Positions 1-15,600 of a DNA stretch of 64,000 nt are shown piece after piece. Positions within the stretch are counted from its first letter, which is position 1. Every line of letters starts with the position of its first letter. This DNA comes from Anisakis pegreffii (taxonomy: Eukaryota > Nematoda > Chromadorea > Rhabditida > Anisakidae): assembly GCA_035041965.1 (NCBI GenBank), contig JAPYMA010000804.1, positions 62,001-126,000 of the forward strand. The letters are read 5' to 3'. The position numbers were made by a program, and so were the translations under genes. The notes beneath the pieces were generated by a model. It had not been told where the DNA came from. It saw only the letters and a program-made list of their open reading frames with translations, and did not search any database.

Positions 1-2518
1 CTTCACTTGCACGATCGCTGCTCATGAATGCTGGTAATAACAACAAGTGCTGTTCTCTATTATCATTTCGCAACTTTGCATCAATGACTGAACTATCATC
101 CACACCTTCCTTCATACTTGTTATGACGCCACTCGCATCCTCATTATCCATCATAATCAAAGCGTTCCTCGACGTTTCATTGACATCAACAATTTTACTG
201 TCACCGTTGTCACTTGCTTCGCTATTCTTCTTTTCATTTACAACAATATTCTCATCAATCTTGTCATCATCAATTAGTATTTCATCATCTTTATCAGTAC
301 CATCCTTATCACCACAACTATTGCTAACTGCATTTGCATTATCGATAATATTCAGTTGCACTATGTCGTGATGCTCCTCATCAGACGCTGCTTCCAGTTC
401 TTGTGCCAATATTCGTGCGAATCGCGCTTCTAAAGTTCGTCGACAGATCGGTGTCTGTTGGAGAATTTTAGTTGGTAGAGAAGTGGTTGCGCTTTTTTCA
501 TTCTTAGAACTGCCCTTACACTTACTGTTATCACCAGCCGTCGCGTTCATTCTGGCCGCTGCTAATGCGGACAGCAACAGCTCATTTGTACTCATATTCA
601 CATCACTTCCAACACACCTGCTGTCAGTAATATTTTGCGGTGTACTGCTGCTATTTGTTAAGGTTTGTTTATTTGCAGTAATACGATCAGAGTCTGTTGC
701 AGAATTCGAGTAAGTCCCAGAAAGAAGTCCCGATGGAAATACTGATACTGGTAAACTTGATGCATATTGTTGCTGTTGCTGCAGCAGCATAAGATTACAG
801 AACAGTGTCGCAGTTGCTGCATCGAACTGGGAAGACGGTTGATTCGACGTACCAATACCCTTATTAGTCGTACTTTCATTGAACATTTCATTATTATTAT
901 TATTATTATAGCTAGATGGCAAAGCATCCAGTGCTGCAGCTAGAATAAAAGGATTATTCGTCATAGCAGTCGCAGGCGCATTTTGTTGTTGCAGGAATAA
1001 TGACGGTGCTGATAAGAATAACGAATTTAATGAAGAAGCTGATGGTGATAAACCACCAGTGCGACTGTCGCTCGATGAAGATACCGCTTGCCTTCCTGCT
1101 AGGTCAGCAGTGCCTTGTAGTTGACTGGTAAAAGCAGCACCAACCTCACCAGCTGTACTGTCATTGTTACCAGCAGCACCGCAACTACTCTGGAATGGGA
1201 ACAACAACTGCTGCTGTATCTGTTGCGTGTTTGCTGCTGTGTTCAAATTATGTGTTAATGCAGCAGCTTGCTGCAAAGCGTTTAAATGCTGCATACGTAA
1301 TAACATCGCTGTCGCATTTGCACTCAACTGATGAGCATTTGTTGGCGTGATCGTTACAGATGAAGAGGAAGTGGATGCAGGTGACGATGCAGCTGCACCA
1401 TTTGATGATGTCGCACCCAAGAGCATATTATTGAGTAATGTTGTCTGATACATATTCTGCATTTGTAGCAAATATTCTAAACTGTTCACTGCTGGAGAGG
1501 AAGCAGTATCGCTGCTACTACTTATGTTATTACTTTTATTTTCCGTTAATGATGATAGCTTCCTCGAACACAAGCCAGTACCATTCACGTTATCACAGTT
1601 TCCCGTTAAAGCGCCATTCAAATCAGTTAGGGATGAATAAATGCTATTCAGTGCTGTCAGAGAGCTAAGAAGTTCAGCAGAAGTCGACTTTGATGTTGCA
1701 CGAGAAGCAGAACTATTAGATATTGGAAAAGTGATAGCTGAAGTGTTACCACCACGTGATGCAGTATTGTTGAGTGTTGAAACAGTGCCACTAGCGGCAT
1801 GGTTATTATTGTTGTTCATGCGACGTATGCGTTTCACAGCTGGACCTCCCATCAAATTCGTCACTTTTTTCATATCCGACGAAGAAGTGATGCTGCTCCT
1901 GTTCAAAGCAATTTTAGTAGCATCACCAGTTCCCTTACACTTCCCGCTACTTTCGACTTCCGAATTCTGTTGTTGGCCAGCAGCAGCAATAACGTCAGCA
2001 TGCGTTATAATATCTAATTGATTAGCGCTATTCTTAACGAATGAATTAGCAGCACCATCGGCAGGTACAGAAGCATGAGCAGCGAATGTGAAAGCTGAAC
2101 GACGAGCAACATGATTAGCATTCGAATTACTATCGTCATCCTCATCAACGCACGCTTTATTACTTTTATACTGCTGTTTTTGTTGCTGCAGCTGTCTTCG
2201 TTGCAAATTCGTTATGAGTGTGTGCAAAGTTGATGCAGCAGCTGATTTCGCATCCATACTTTTACCAGTGCAAGCAGCATCAGTTTTACTTTCATTACCT
2301 GCACTATTTACAGTATTCTGCTTGGGCTGTTCGGCTATCTGATCATCATCGCCTCGCTCTTCTCCATCTTTTCTATCGTTACTTGCGCAAGACAATATCA
2401 TCGTTGCGTTATCCCCATCACCATCTTTGGAAGCCTCATCATTTTCCGTTCCATCTATTGGCGCATTTGCTTTCTTCGTAGCACGAGAAGAGGATGATGG
2501 CACCTCTTTTTCGTAACA
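1..2518 (-). other. spen: spen exon 45: 839-codon exon running off the left edge
   Basis: The minus strand is open without a stop from 2518 to base 1. It begins after ctggtag and reads [18 protein letters not shown]; later parts are Asn/Ser/Ala/Thr-rich with Gln runs and an acidic end ([16 protein letters not shown]). Because it has no stop inside the window it is easily missed by simple ORF finding, and many plus-strand open frames here are its shadows. Phase 0 continues from exon 44 across a 1.4-kb intron that contains a (TA)n array. Confidence 0.82.
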
Positions 2519-3539
2519 CTACCAGAAGTGTCCATATTGCGTTATTAAAAAGATACGATAAGGAATCAAAATTCAGATTGACTGATGATAAGATCAACTC
2601 TGACTGAAATGATAAATGAAGAGATGGGCAGATTATTGCAATGAATACGATATTCAGATTTGTATGTGCTCGAACATAAAAGAATTATGAGTATGAGATG
2701 ATTAATATTTATATTGAAGAAAGGGGATGGGAACTGATATACTGAGAAACGCAAACGGCAAATTGTATCGCTCACACATATGAAGTGAAATGGGAGTTAT
2801 TCAGTACGACGGGGAGAGGACGCATAGCTGGGTTGCACTCAAACGAAATGTGCAATGGACTGATTCAATTGTATTCGTCAACCTGCGGGTGTTAGGGGGA
2901 GGGGAGGCTGCTGAGCAAAACGAAATGAAAGAGAGGGAGGGAACGGCAGAATAGAAAACAAGGTTAAAAGAGAGAAATGGATATGAGATAAACCAACCTG
3001 GCAGGCAGTTAGCCAACCACGAATAAATAGACCGCTGCAGATAGGCATATAGATGGAGAGAAAGACTTAAATGATGGACAACATAAGTTACATGATATGG
3101 ATGGATGGATATTAGGTCAGCATCTATTTGCAAAATGAATTTGCAGCATAAAAGAATGAAGAGCAATATGTGAATGCTGCACAACTAAGCAGCAAACGAA
3201 TTCAACGAGACTACTTGAGATGTTGTCAGCTTGCATTTTACTGTTCCTCGACGATCTAATTATCACCTGGATATCATTTCACCGATCGTCAAATGGATCA
3301 CAAACGTCACTAGATGAATGAATATTTTTTGCTTGATACATACATAGATAACATGATGAGTTTGTTGTACACAATGCCTTCTTGTGATGCTAATAAGTCA
3401 TAAACATATTTAGCAATCAAAATGACACACTGTGTCATCCAACGGCTCACTCTCTTCTTCTATGTGAAACACTCCACCTTTATTTTTCTCATCTCATCTC
3501 ATATCCTCATGAAGTTGTTCTAACAACAACCCCGGCATA

Positions 3540-3631
<92 letters not shown>

Positions 3632-6600
3632 TAAGTTTTGGAGTTTACAGGGCAACATTGTGGATGGTGTTTGAGGAAAGCTCGCAATGTTTATGATAAA
3701 ATGTGATTATCGAAAATAGGATAAAGGCATCGTAAATGCACCCAGCAATTATTCCATTTCGCCACACAACAAAAGATATCGCCACCGAACAAAAGCAAAC
3801 GGTTTGAACGATGATTGAGAAATATCAGGCGATATATCGCTAACATAAACTGGAAAGATCAACAGCAATGAAAATACAAAAGGAACAAGAATGAAAAACC
3901 TTTACATTAGTCGCAGATTCAAAGCGACAACAACAAGGAAAGAATTTAAGACTTACCGATGAAGAGGCCACTGAGGCTGGCGGTTGATGGTGTGGTTGCT
4001 GCTGGTGTAAAGCCTTGATCTGCTGCTGTTTTTTAATAACATTCGCAGCGTTCGATGATAGATTCATCTGTTGCTGTTGCACCATCGAAACTGTTGCACT
4101 TGGATTAGCTGTCGACTGAACTGCGTTCACATTCACGCCAGCACCCAACTTGACGTTTTGCTGAGGCTGAGTATTTATTGTCATCTGCAATCAACATGTC
4201 CTTGCCAAAAAACGAATTAATTCATGAACTGGTTGCCTTGCCTCGATTAGTGCCGAAAAGAAGCCGTCCAGATAAATATTCACAAATTGTAGACCAACAC
4301 TGAAATACTAGAAAATAAATTCAGTAAATAATACCTGCTGTTGCTGATGTCGAACAGTCAAAACAGCCTGCTGCTGCTGTTGCTGCTGCTTTTGTTGCAG
4401 TGATGCGCTAGCGGACGTCTCATAATTGTATGATGGTAAAGGACCATTGTTATTATCACTACTGTTCGTATTCGTATTTGAATTCGTACTGGTATACAAT
4501 TGTTGTTTGGCGGCTATATTTGCCGCTAGCGTATTCACCTGCTGTAGATTTTGCTGCTGCGGCTGGGTTGCTGACGATGAAAATGCGCAAGACTGTTGTT
4601 GTTGTAAGCCCTGTCATGATCAGTACTTTAATTCTTACAACAAAAAACAACAATAACATTAAACAACGCATAACGAAGATGCATGGTTGAACATTAACAT
4701 CACTAACGGCTTGTTGTTGTCTCGCATGGTCTTGCTGCAAGCAACTTGTTGAAATTACTTGCCCATTTATGAGTGCATTTGATGGCGCGTAAGGAGTATG
4801 CGTTATGGTATTTCCATAGCCTGAAGGCATCCCAGTATTGTGCCCATTTGATGCTGCCGCTGAAACGCGTTTAGTTGTTGCGTATTATACTCGTTATCAT
4901 CAATACGAATTCAATCGTAAGAGCATACCGAAAGATCAGCTGCTAAAAAGGCAGTACTAAAAATTGGTTGCTAACCTTGAAAAATGGAAGCATATCGCAT
5001 AACTTGCGCAGCAGCTGCAGCATCCTGTTGTGATGGTTGAGCTGCCACCGCTAGTTGTTGTTGATGGTGCTGCTGCTGTTGCTGATGTTGTTGAACAGAT
5101 GCCGTTGCAGCGGTAGTGGTGACAACCGTTGCACCTTGCTGCGGTTGTTGTTGCTGCGACCATAAGTTGGTGTTACGACACAACTGCACATACTGCTGTT
5201 GCATTTGAGCGGTTGGGAAATACGTCGACGATGATGTCGATGGAGCTATTCCAAGCGAGAACGGCGACGAGAGATGATGACCGCTTGGTGCTGCACCATT
5301 TGCAGTGATCACCTGCTGTGCATGTGACTCAGACTGCTGCTGCTGCTGTGTTATTGATGTGGCACTGACTTGCTGTGATAACGAACTAATTGAAGGTGCA
5401 AGCGAAGAATAAGTTGTTGGAGTTGCCGTAACTGTAGAGACAGCTCGATTTTTGGCTGCTGACAGCAATAATAATGAAGCGGCGTTCGTTGATGACACTG
5501 ACGGTGATGCGCTGATATGTGATAAGGCCGCAGATGAAGACGGCGGCAGAGCAACAGATGGCACACCGGACTGCTTGGACAGATCTCGTAACGACTTTGC
5601 TGTTGCTGTTGCTTGATGCTGTTGCTGTTCTTCGTCCATCGTTCGTTGCTGGGAGTCATGCTGATGAGCCACGGGTGTTTGCTGCTGCAAATGAGTAAAA
5701 GGTTGAATGAATTACATGAGATTTATTCTCAATCAGCGAAGTTCATAAAAAGCTGAGGAAGTCATTTCACTCCTCCTATCTGAGGTCCTTGATCTTTCTT
5801 GATCTACTGAATCTTTATGCGCTAAAAATTATATCGAATGATACTCTCAGCATAATTTGATACTCCTTTTTTGCCTAACAACAGGGGAAACCGGGCAAAT
5901 CCAATTTTTTTAAAAACAAAACTCGACGCATTGTAAAGCCACGACTCCTGCATTTTTGAACGCCGCTGAGCGGTGACAAATGGTTCTCTCCCAGGCCACC
6001 TGCCCGACTCAAACATGTCTGGTCAGACATTCAAACGGATGGGGCTGGATTTCCAGTCACTTCAACAGGTGGATAAGGATGTTCAGCTCGTGATTTTCTG
6101 GGATGCAGAATCAAATTTATCGCGTGACTGATAATTGGATCCCCCGACAAGTGGACTCGCGACGGTTGACCCCGTGCTAGTCGGTCACCGCTAGTCGGTG
6201 CGCATGCAGCGGTAAACATGCGCTCGTATCCAACTTAAACGAAGTTTGGATAACCGACTAGCCCGGGAACAACGATAATTGGAGTGAACACGCACTTGTC
6301 GGGGGTCCAATTACCGTAGACCCAATTTATTTGATTTATTCTGATGCAAGATGTCAAAAAAAAAACGCAGAATGCAGTGCCACAGTAGAGTACTAGGTAC
6401 TTATGGGTCTTTCCACGGGAATCACTGATTCAGTCAAGCGAAGTGAGCGGTAATTATATATTAATTTACAAAGTAACGAAAGTGTGCTTACTTGATCGGA
6501 ATGGATCAAGGAACAAAGAGTGACGATCACATAAAATGAAAACAGATACGATGAAAGAAGTGCATGGCAAAGATGTATTTACCTGTTTCACTGATGAAGT

Positions 6601-9600
6601 AGATGACGGAACTTGTCGATAGATATCATAAGTTGACTGTTGCTGCGCTTGTTGCGATGGTACCACAACAGCAGCACTGTTAAGTGGCTGCATATGCATT
6701 GGCTGTTGTTGCATATTCGATGCAGAAGCTCCAGTTGCATCATAACCGCATAACTGATGTTGCTGTGCGTTAAGTGTTGCCGATTGCTGCTGCTGCTGCT
6801 GCATCATTGTACCGCCGCTAGCAGAAGCTGCTGCATAATAATCTCTGCCACATGAATACGACGCAAGTGGATTCGAACGCTGCTCTAACACATCGCTACC
6901 CTGTTGCTGTTGTAGCGCAATAGACACTCCCGAACTAGTGGCGCTTGTCTGCTCAATTGGTGTTTGTTGCTGATGCTCAGGGAATAACTTGTGCACTTGC
7001 ATCTGATGCAAATGATGATGCACTTGTACTTGCTGTTGCTGCTGCACATGTAAGGTGTTCGTCTGTTGCGGTGGCTGCGCCATCTGATGCTGAACTGGTT
7101 GCTGTTGTATGAGCCGTTGTATTGTGGCGGTTGACTGTTGCTGCTGCTGTGGCTGTAGCATTTGATGTTGCACAGGATGCTGTGGTATGTTCTTTTGGTA
7201 CACATTTTGTGGCGGTATATTAGCGTTTTGCATTTGTGGCTGTGACGCTTGCTTAATAGACTGTTGTTGTTGTATTGGTGAATGTTTTATTGGTGTTTGT
7301 TGCTGCTGCTGTTGTTGTTGCAATCGCAAACCAACCATTTGTGACATATCCGCTGGGGCGTTTATTGGGAGAGTATGTTGTTGTTGCCCTTGTTGCTGCT
7401 GCGGTTGTGCATGATGAATCAACTGCTGCTGCTGCTGCTGCTTAAAACGTTCAGTTTCACTTTATTTAGATAGTAGGCAGCAATTCGTTTCAAGATAATA
7501 AATGATAAAAAACAAAAATTTCACTGCAGAACGGATATGCTCAGTTGAAAAAGATGTGACTTACATGATGTGTTTGAGCAGTATTTTGCGCACTGATCGC
7601 TTGTTGTTGCGCTAAATGGTGCGGTGTTTGCGGATGGAAGAGTGGCGACTGCTGTGGTGCGCTCGCAGGAAGGTGCTGTTGTAAGATGCACGATGCATTG
7701 TTGGTTTGCAGAGACTGTTGCGCTAGTGGCGGCTCGATTGCTGCTGGTTGTAGCAACGGAGACTGGGTAACAGATGCGTTAGCAACTGAGCAAGACGATG
7801 ATGCCACAGAATCGTTGTGATACGATGACGACTGTTCCTGCGATGATAAAGGCTGTTGGGATAACGGTTGTTGCTGCTGCGACGGTGTGCTTTGTTGGCT
7901 TGATGCTGCGAAGGCGGCCGCCCGACCAGCCTCTTCTTTTGCTTTCGAATTTATCAACATCAACTGCTCGGCGTCCACTTCCATATACCCGCCAGCCACC
8001 ACGTCATCAATTATCTCAACATTATTGAGATAACAGCAGCAATATAAAAAGATAATAATAATAACACAATTTCAAAAACTTACAGTCCTCGAGATGATCA
8101 ACAAAAATGAAAGCAAAAAAATGGTTTGCGAAATAAGAATCGATAATAGCCACCTCATCAATATGCGTGACAGAATCAACCAATTTTTGATCTGGATTCG
8201 TGCTTTTCCTATCACATTCCACCCTTTTTTCAGTCTCCTCAACCACCTCCTTTTGTTCATTTTGTCGCGTCTCTTCACCCTTATTTGTATATTCGTCCTT
8301 AAAATACAGTTCAAAAATGAATGAACAACGCCAACAACTAATTCAAAAATCGACTGCATATTGTATTAATATCATACAAACCTGTTTTTCGTCGAGTTGT
8401 TGCACCGCATTATTATTATCATTGTCAGTAAACAACAAATCTGCACTGGTGGTTGCATGTTCCGTATTAGCGCTAGCACTGCGCGCAGTCATCACATCAT
8501 CGCCCACTTCCTCATCATTTTCCTTTTCATCATCGTGCACTAAAGAATGCACGACCGCAACACCAGTGCCCCCTAAAAGCACCGTGCACGTATCCGCAAT
8601 ACTGCTACGTCTCGATGTTGCATCACTCATGTAATTTATGTCCATCCCCACATCTTCACCACTATGATGACTTGCACCATCATCAAACAACGCGATTGAC
8701 TGCACAGCATCTTCGGTTTCCTTTAAACAACATACTTCAATTTCTTTTCTGATCATAAAGACCAAAGCAAATTTCTTCACAATTTCGTTGTTATCATTTA
8801 CTATCGTATTACTGGTTATTGCTATTGTCCTTATCAGTAAATTGACTTGTTATTAGTTCAACCAATATATATTCCTAATGGCATCTATTGATGCAAGTTG
8901 CGCGCGAGTGAAAAATCAACTTCTATGCACTGCGTTTTGGCCATTTTCTGTACTTTGGATATTTGTAGGAAAAAAAACAAATCAAAAAATAGGTCCAGTC
9001 CGGGTACTGCGCACAAAAATCTATTGTAAAATGCTGTTGTCATTATTACATTATATAGACGTCCAAGCCGTCTACACAGAGCCAGTCTTACAATTAGGAC
9101 TGCATCAAACGATATGATAGACGGACGCGCAATTACGGATGAAGACAACGAAAAATTCATTTTGGATGCAAATGATTACTTGTGAATGAGGCGGATGGAT
9201 AGGAGGGATAAAGGAGGTGGTCATGCATGATGACGACATGGTACAGCTCATGCAAATGCAATTTCCGATTGATGACAGTTTGCCTGGCACGTTTAAAGTT
9301 CGATCAGAAATCAAAAAAAGATAATTAATCATCGAATTCAAAACTGATCTCGTAGCAAACCAGTTTACCAGAACGGTGACACTGCCACAAGTTTCACCAT
9401 AAACTCTGGATGAGCCATAAACAACGCTACTCGGGCTTCAAGGTAAATTCGGGTTGACCCCATTCTAATGGTATTCCACTGGAATGGGGTCAACCCGAAT
9501 TTGCTAAGCCCTTGGTGAGTCTTACACGAAGACAGAGGTAAAACCGAACCTAAGCTTGATTTGTAGCCCGACCTCCTTTCGTAACACGTCAACTACGAGA

Positions 9601-12600
9601 TTACCAAACTGAATGGATCACTTAATCAATTAATTCACTAAATGAGTCCACCCCACGAAAATTGAATTAACTGCATTAAGTTGCATCAGATGCTACCAAT
9701 GAAACGAAAGAACGTGCCAAACTAAAAGATCAATCAGAAAATTGCATCCGGGTGATTTTTTGTGAGGTCTCGATGCGCTGTTTGATGAGCATATGCCCAT
9801 TTTCAGCCAGAATCTGCTATACGATAGTCTTTCACTGTCCTACGTCACTTAAACGGCGAAATACCCTACGACTTCAGCCTCATCCGCTCAAATTAGGCTC
9901 CGGTTCAGACTTAGGATCATGCTTGAACTCAGACTTCGGCTTACAACAAACTAAAATTCACGTGAACACACTTCCACACCCATACGAATTTTACAAGTTG
10001 GTAAATAAATGAAAAACTTGAATTGGCGAAACATTTTCAGAGGAGAAACCAGCACAACAGCGCTTTGCTGTGCTGCGTTGCAGCCGTGACAGTTCTGCAG
10101 ACCATGTGCCCAGTCTCTCCTCATTTCCGACGAACTAGGAGTGTGTTTGTAAATTGATGAAAATGTACTTAATTACTCAAGAAACTGTGACTGACAATTT
10201 AAGAAAAAGAGAAACAAGAAAAGGAGAGAAAATAAGAGTGATGGGTGACGGGTGGATGGATTGATGGAGAAATAGACGATGACAAGTGACTTGAGGATGT
10301 TCATTAAACAACGAGCTCTTGTTGCTGCTGTAGCTGCGGCGAATCAAAAAACGAGCAATATTTAAACTAACAATAATGACCACCACAAATCACAAACTAA
10401 AACCACATTCGTACATATACCACACACCACCAAGCAAAACGCACTCAAATTTATTCGGTTCTGCATATTCACACATGAATCATGTTTTGATAATGAGAAT
10501 AAGCTTACCCGAAAATAATCAGCTATTAGCTATGAAGGTCGTTCATTCACCTATCATTGTTTTGATAATTATGTTAATAACAAATAACGAATACTAATCA
10601 CTCTCACATCCTCATTACTCAAAGACACCATTAATTTATGTGTGATATGAGTAAAATGCAGTTATCAACTTCAACTGAAACTCAAAGCACTAACGATATA
10701 AGTATTAATGAAAATGATAATAGTAGATTATAAATGTGACGACGTTAATGAAAAATAAAAGATAAAAAATATGTGCAAACGAATGAACAGATAAAAAATA
10801 GAAAATGATGTAATATATATCGCACCTGAACATCATGTACATCTCGTTCAAGAGTCGATAACTGCTGTTGAGTCTCGCCATTATCAATTCGATCTGCTTC
10901 CACATTCTTCTCGAGGTCAACACTGCTCTCATGCACCCTGTGTACTTCATTTTGACTACTACTGGTTTTTCTTTTTTTCACAGCCCTTGTCTCCGCTACA
11001 GATTCAGTAATCGTTGCAGTTACCAACGCCGTTGGTTCTGTTGTTGCTGTTGCTGGTAACGATTGTGTAGCAGTTTCATCGAGTAACATATCAGCGATAT
11101 CGTCAACTCGACCTGAATCAATCAACTCGAAACCGCCATCTCTCGAATCCTCTTCGTTCATCATACTTCCACTCACACTGTGATCATTATGGCTGCTGCT
11201 ACTGCTGTCTTGATGAACTGCAAGCAGTGAGGTAGTAGCAACACAGCTATTACCGTCACTATCACGCTGAAGAATAGCACCATGATTTGTTGCATCATCA
11301 TCATTATCGCTTGCTATAGCATCATCTTTTTCAACAATATCTGCACCAGCCTCATCATTATTATTTGTTGTATTCTTATTTTTCTCCTCAGCACCACTGC
11401 TGCTACAAGGTGCGCCATTATTCAATAAGGAAGGAGCAGGAGAGGGACAATGGCCACAAGGCTTCTTTCCATCGTTGTTCCTATTGACTTCCACAGCTGC
11501 AGCTTGTGCTTTTATATTTGCTACAGCATTTGAATGATCGCTGCTGGTGGCCGCCTTATTGCTGCTCAACATAAAGTATTCGGCACTTGAACTAGCCACA
11601 AACGTGATCATTTTATCAGATCTTTTGGGCGACGTTTTCGATTCGGAGCGCTCGCTATAGGATGACCTCGACGATGACGACGAGCTGGCAGTATTGCTAC
11701 TGACCGCACTAGTGTTACTACTACTGCTATACTTCTTGTTCACTTCAACGCGATCATCACACGACATCACCTTGGCCATACCTTCAACATCATCTTCACT
11801 GCTGCTCTCACCTCCACATCTACCGCTACACGCTGGAAAAGTGTCCCGTTTCATTTGCACCTTCTCCTTCGAATGATCATCACCTTCTTTTGTCACACTC
11901 TCCATCCCACTTCCAACTTCCTCTTCTATGTCTTGTATCTTCGACTGTCCACCATCAAAACCTCCTTCATGATCATTGATGATCACTCTGCTAATTAATG
12001 GACTAGCACTGGTAAGCGATTGGTAACTACCGCGACAACTCATAAGAGTGACGCTACTGCTTGCGGCACTCGCCGATGAGCTAGCACTACTTGACGAGAT
12101 TGAACGATTCCGATCCCGAGCCACTTTTAAATCAGCAATCATCGCCAGTGTCTTCGTCGCTTGCACATTTTCTTCAATACTTGATATGTGATCAATATCT
12201 GTATTACTTTTGCTAATTGAAGACAACTCTGCTGATGCTGATAAAGACCGCTTGACAAGTTCAGCTGCAACTTGCTGCGCTGTAGCTGTGGTTGAAGTGT
12301 CATCGTCGACTTCTTTTTCACTCGCTAACAGCACTTCGGTTGCCTTTCTTCCTTTATCTAGCACTGTTGTACACACCACCAACTTGTCTTTCTATAACGA
12401 CATCAATCATATGCACATCCACACACACAACAACAACAATCACAACTACTAATTACCATTATCATATCATTTATTCATTTCGTCTACTGAGATTTTACTG
12501 CGCTCATACTCACCCTTGTTGCTGCTACCTTGTTGCTATACATGAATATGCGAATAAACATAATAAATGAATGAATAAAGAAATAAATAAACGATTCAAC

Positions 12601-15600
12601 AACAACACAAATACGATCGAGTACATGCATAAAAACATACTCAACTGATAGGAATCGATTAAAGAATATTCGCCTGTTTGTGAGCTATCAGCTCATACAA
12701 TCAAAAGGACAAGATCTGAAGCTAAAGTGACTTGTTTTATTGATGATTGCCACATGCGACAGTGAATTTTGTGCGGTAGGTGAGGGAATGTGCAAAAATG
12801 TGTTGATTTAATAAGCGTAATGGAATAGAAGAAGATTATATTCCGACAACGACCGGTGTTGTGAAATAAGTACATCACATCCAAAATGAAAGAGGCAACC
12901 AAGGAAAAGCGGTAAAAATGATACAGCTAATCTCACATATTCGTTTTTTTTTCCTATCAAATAAAATATTGGTTAAGAATGCTTCTCACTTATACAGTGA
13001 TAATAGTAATAATATTAGTTGAAGTTGCATAAATAATATATTAAGCTACAAAAAAGATATTCGAATGCTGTGTCAACAATAAATCATCGCCGTCTTTCAC
13101 TGAAATCGTTCGCTGAATTTGATAGAGCCATAACATCAAAAAGCAATAATCAATCTCAAAAAAAAGTGAAGCAATTCTAGAGAAAATAACAACAACGCAT
13201 ATGAAATAAACAAAAACGAAGACAATAGCCATTAATTTCAAAAAAGTGCGTGACAAGCCGACAATTAAAGAAATATGTATTTGATTGTTTGCGGCGAATA
13301 TTTTGCGGATTTTTAAATGCAAAAGTCAAGAATAATTCAACGAATTAATAAATGAAATCTGAATAAATGGACGACGGATAAACCTGTTACATTTCCTTTC
13401 AAATCACTACGAATGAAATTTTCGCAAGGATTAAACCAATAATATGAACGTACCGTTCTAGTCATCGGTGAATGTTGTTGTTGTGACTGTGTAATTAGCA
13501 CTTGTTGTTTTGGTGAGGATGAATGCATACCAATATCATGGGTATTAATATGACCTGCAGTGGCAGTTGCATTCGACGACGAAGAGGTTTGTGATGATTG
13601 TGGCGATGGTATTATTTTCATGGCGCCTTTTGAGATGACATGTTGCTGTTGAGGTGGCGTTGCACTTTTCGCATTACTGGCAATAGGCAGTGATGCGCCT
13701 TGATGATCGTCATCTGCTGACGACTTCCTCCGTAGTTTCTTCTCATTCGCTTCTTCATTCATCATCGTTGCTGATGCCACTGTTGTTATAGCTGTTTTCG
13801 ACGACGACCGTTCATCATCAAACTCGTTTGAAGATGATTTCAACCCCTAAAAGTATCCATACAATAAATCATTCCAACAATGAACAACTAATCAAATCAG
13901 ATGAATAACTAACACTATCAGCAGATAACACATCAACATTTTCCATTTCCTCAGATTTTAACAGATCATTCCTAATGTTTTGCGATAGCAACGATCGTTT
14001 TTGAATCACATCTTCCTTCTCGTCGCTTTTCACACGCTTACGTGATGATGAGATATGACGTTTGTTTAACTTAAATATATTAAGTTATCATCCAACTGAA
14101 GCTTAACAATGAATAATTCATAGAAAGCTTGTGAAAACGAATTCAGTTGTTCACTTATTTACTGTACGAAATAAACTCGTTGATTTCATTGATTGATTGC
14201 AAAACAAACAAATGAATGCACCTTTTGTTTCGTTTCATTGAACGATGACTCTGAACCAGATGCTTCTTTTTGTGACAACGATGGTTTCTTATCGGACGAC
14301 TTCTCGTCATCCAAAACTATTTCCTCTTTGATACGTTTCACATCCGCTACATCTACAACCAATGAATAACAATTATAATGTCCAAACCGTTTGGGTCACG
14401 ACTGCGGTAAATCATTTGTTGAGTTGAATTTTTTGAACCTTAGTCGTGCGTGGCATGTTAATGAGGCTGACAGATTCGTATGCAGCCTACCACCTGCCTT
14501 CACCCTAACAAAAATAACTTTTGCATATTTTCGCAACGCTATTTGGTTCAAAGCTCTCGGTAAGTTACAAAGTTGGAACCTTTTGCTGCTTTTTTCTGAA
14601 ACGTATTGCTAACGTTTTTTATAAGATGACATGCGCTAATAGAAGCCATCGTTGAAAATGCTATAAGTTAACGGTTTTCTCAGTGCTATTTAAATCGGTT
14701 ATGAATGGCTCGATAAAAATCTTCATCGTAATCACAAATCGTATTCATGTCCTTCACTACTCGACTGTTCGGATAATGATAACGATAAATTCACCTACCT
14801 TCATTCTCATTCGCTTTTCGTTTCCGTTGCTGCTGCTGTTCTTTCAGAACGGAATTATCTTGAAAATTATCAAAACATTTCACATCTTCCATCACATCTT
14901 TTCTGATTGATAAGAATGATGAATCTTTCTGATTAGTTTGCTGGTGTTGTTTGGTTGCTGTTGTCGCTCTACTATTAGCAATACTGCTACTATCGTTATC
15001 ACTAGTTTGTAGTCTGATCGAATCCTTTGATGATAGCATCAGAGCACCGTCGTCTTCTTTCCTCACATCTGCATTACCGTCTTGTTTCGGTAACTTCAAG
15101 TTCACAACATCGCCATCCACGTCGCATTCATCATTTGGCCTCTGCACTTGTACTACCACAGCTTGTTCTAAATGCATTTTAATTTCCTTACTTATTAGTT
15201 CAGCAATAAGACACTATGTGACTGTGTCATGTTTTGCCTGTTATGAATTGCTTTTCCATAACTTATCGAATTATTACCTCCTGTCCCAGCACCTTTCCTC
15301 ATCGGTTCATTCGTTTCGTCTACCTTTCGCTTCATTGCTTCGTCAGCCTCACGTTTCAACTCCTCTTCTCGTTCCTCAAATAATTCGTCATTCTCATTCG
15401 CTTTCATCTGGAGATTTTAGACCGATAAACTTCACAAACAATATTATAAGAATGAATAACATGATATGTAAGAAAAGAAAATACCTTTTGTTCTTTTCGA
15501 AGACGTTTTGCGAGTTTCTTTTCGAACTGCTCATTTCTCAAAGTCTGAATATCTTTCGACTTTTTGGAATCGTTTGATGACTTACGACGATTTGTTTCTT

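Noticed and set aside
1641..2481. Plus-strand open frames in the first 2.5 kb
   Set aside because: They are shadows of the 839-codon spen exon on the minus strand, which has biased codon composition and no stops.
7187..7414. Cysteine-rich plus-strand frame
   Set aside because: It is the complement of CAG/CAA glutamine repeats in a spen exon.
14353..14798. Open frames in a 450-base spen intron
   Set aside because: The flanking exons join in phase without it, and the frames show no similarity or codon bias.
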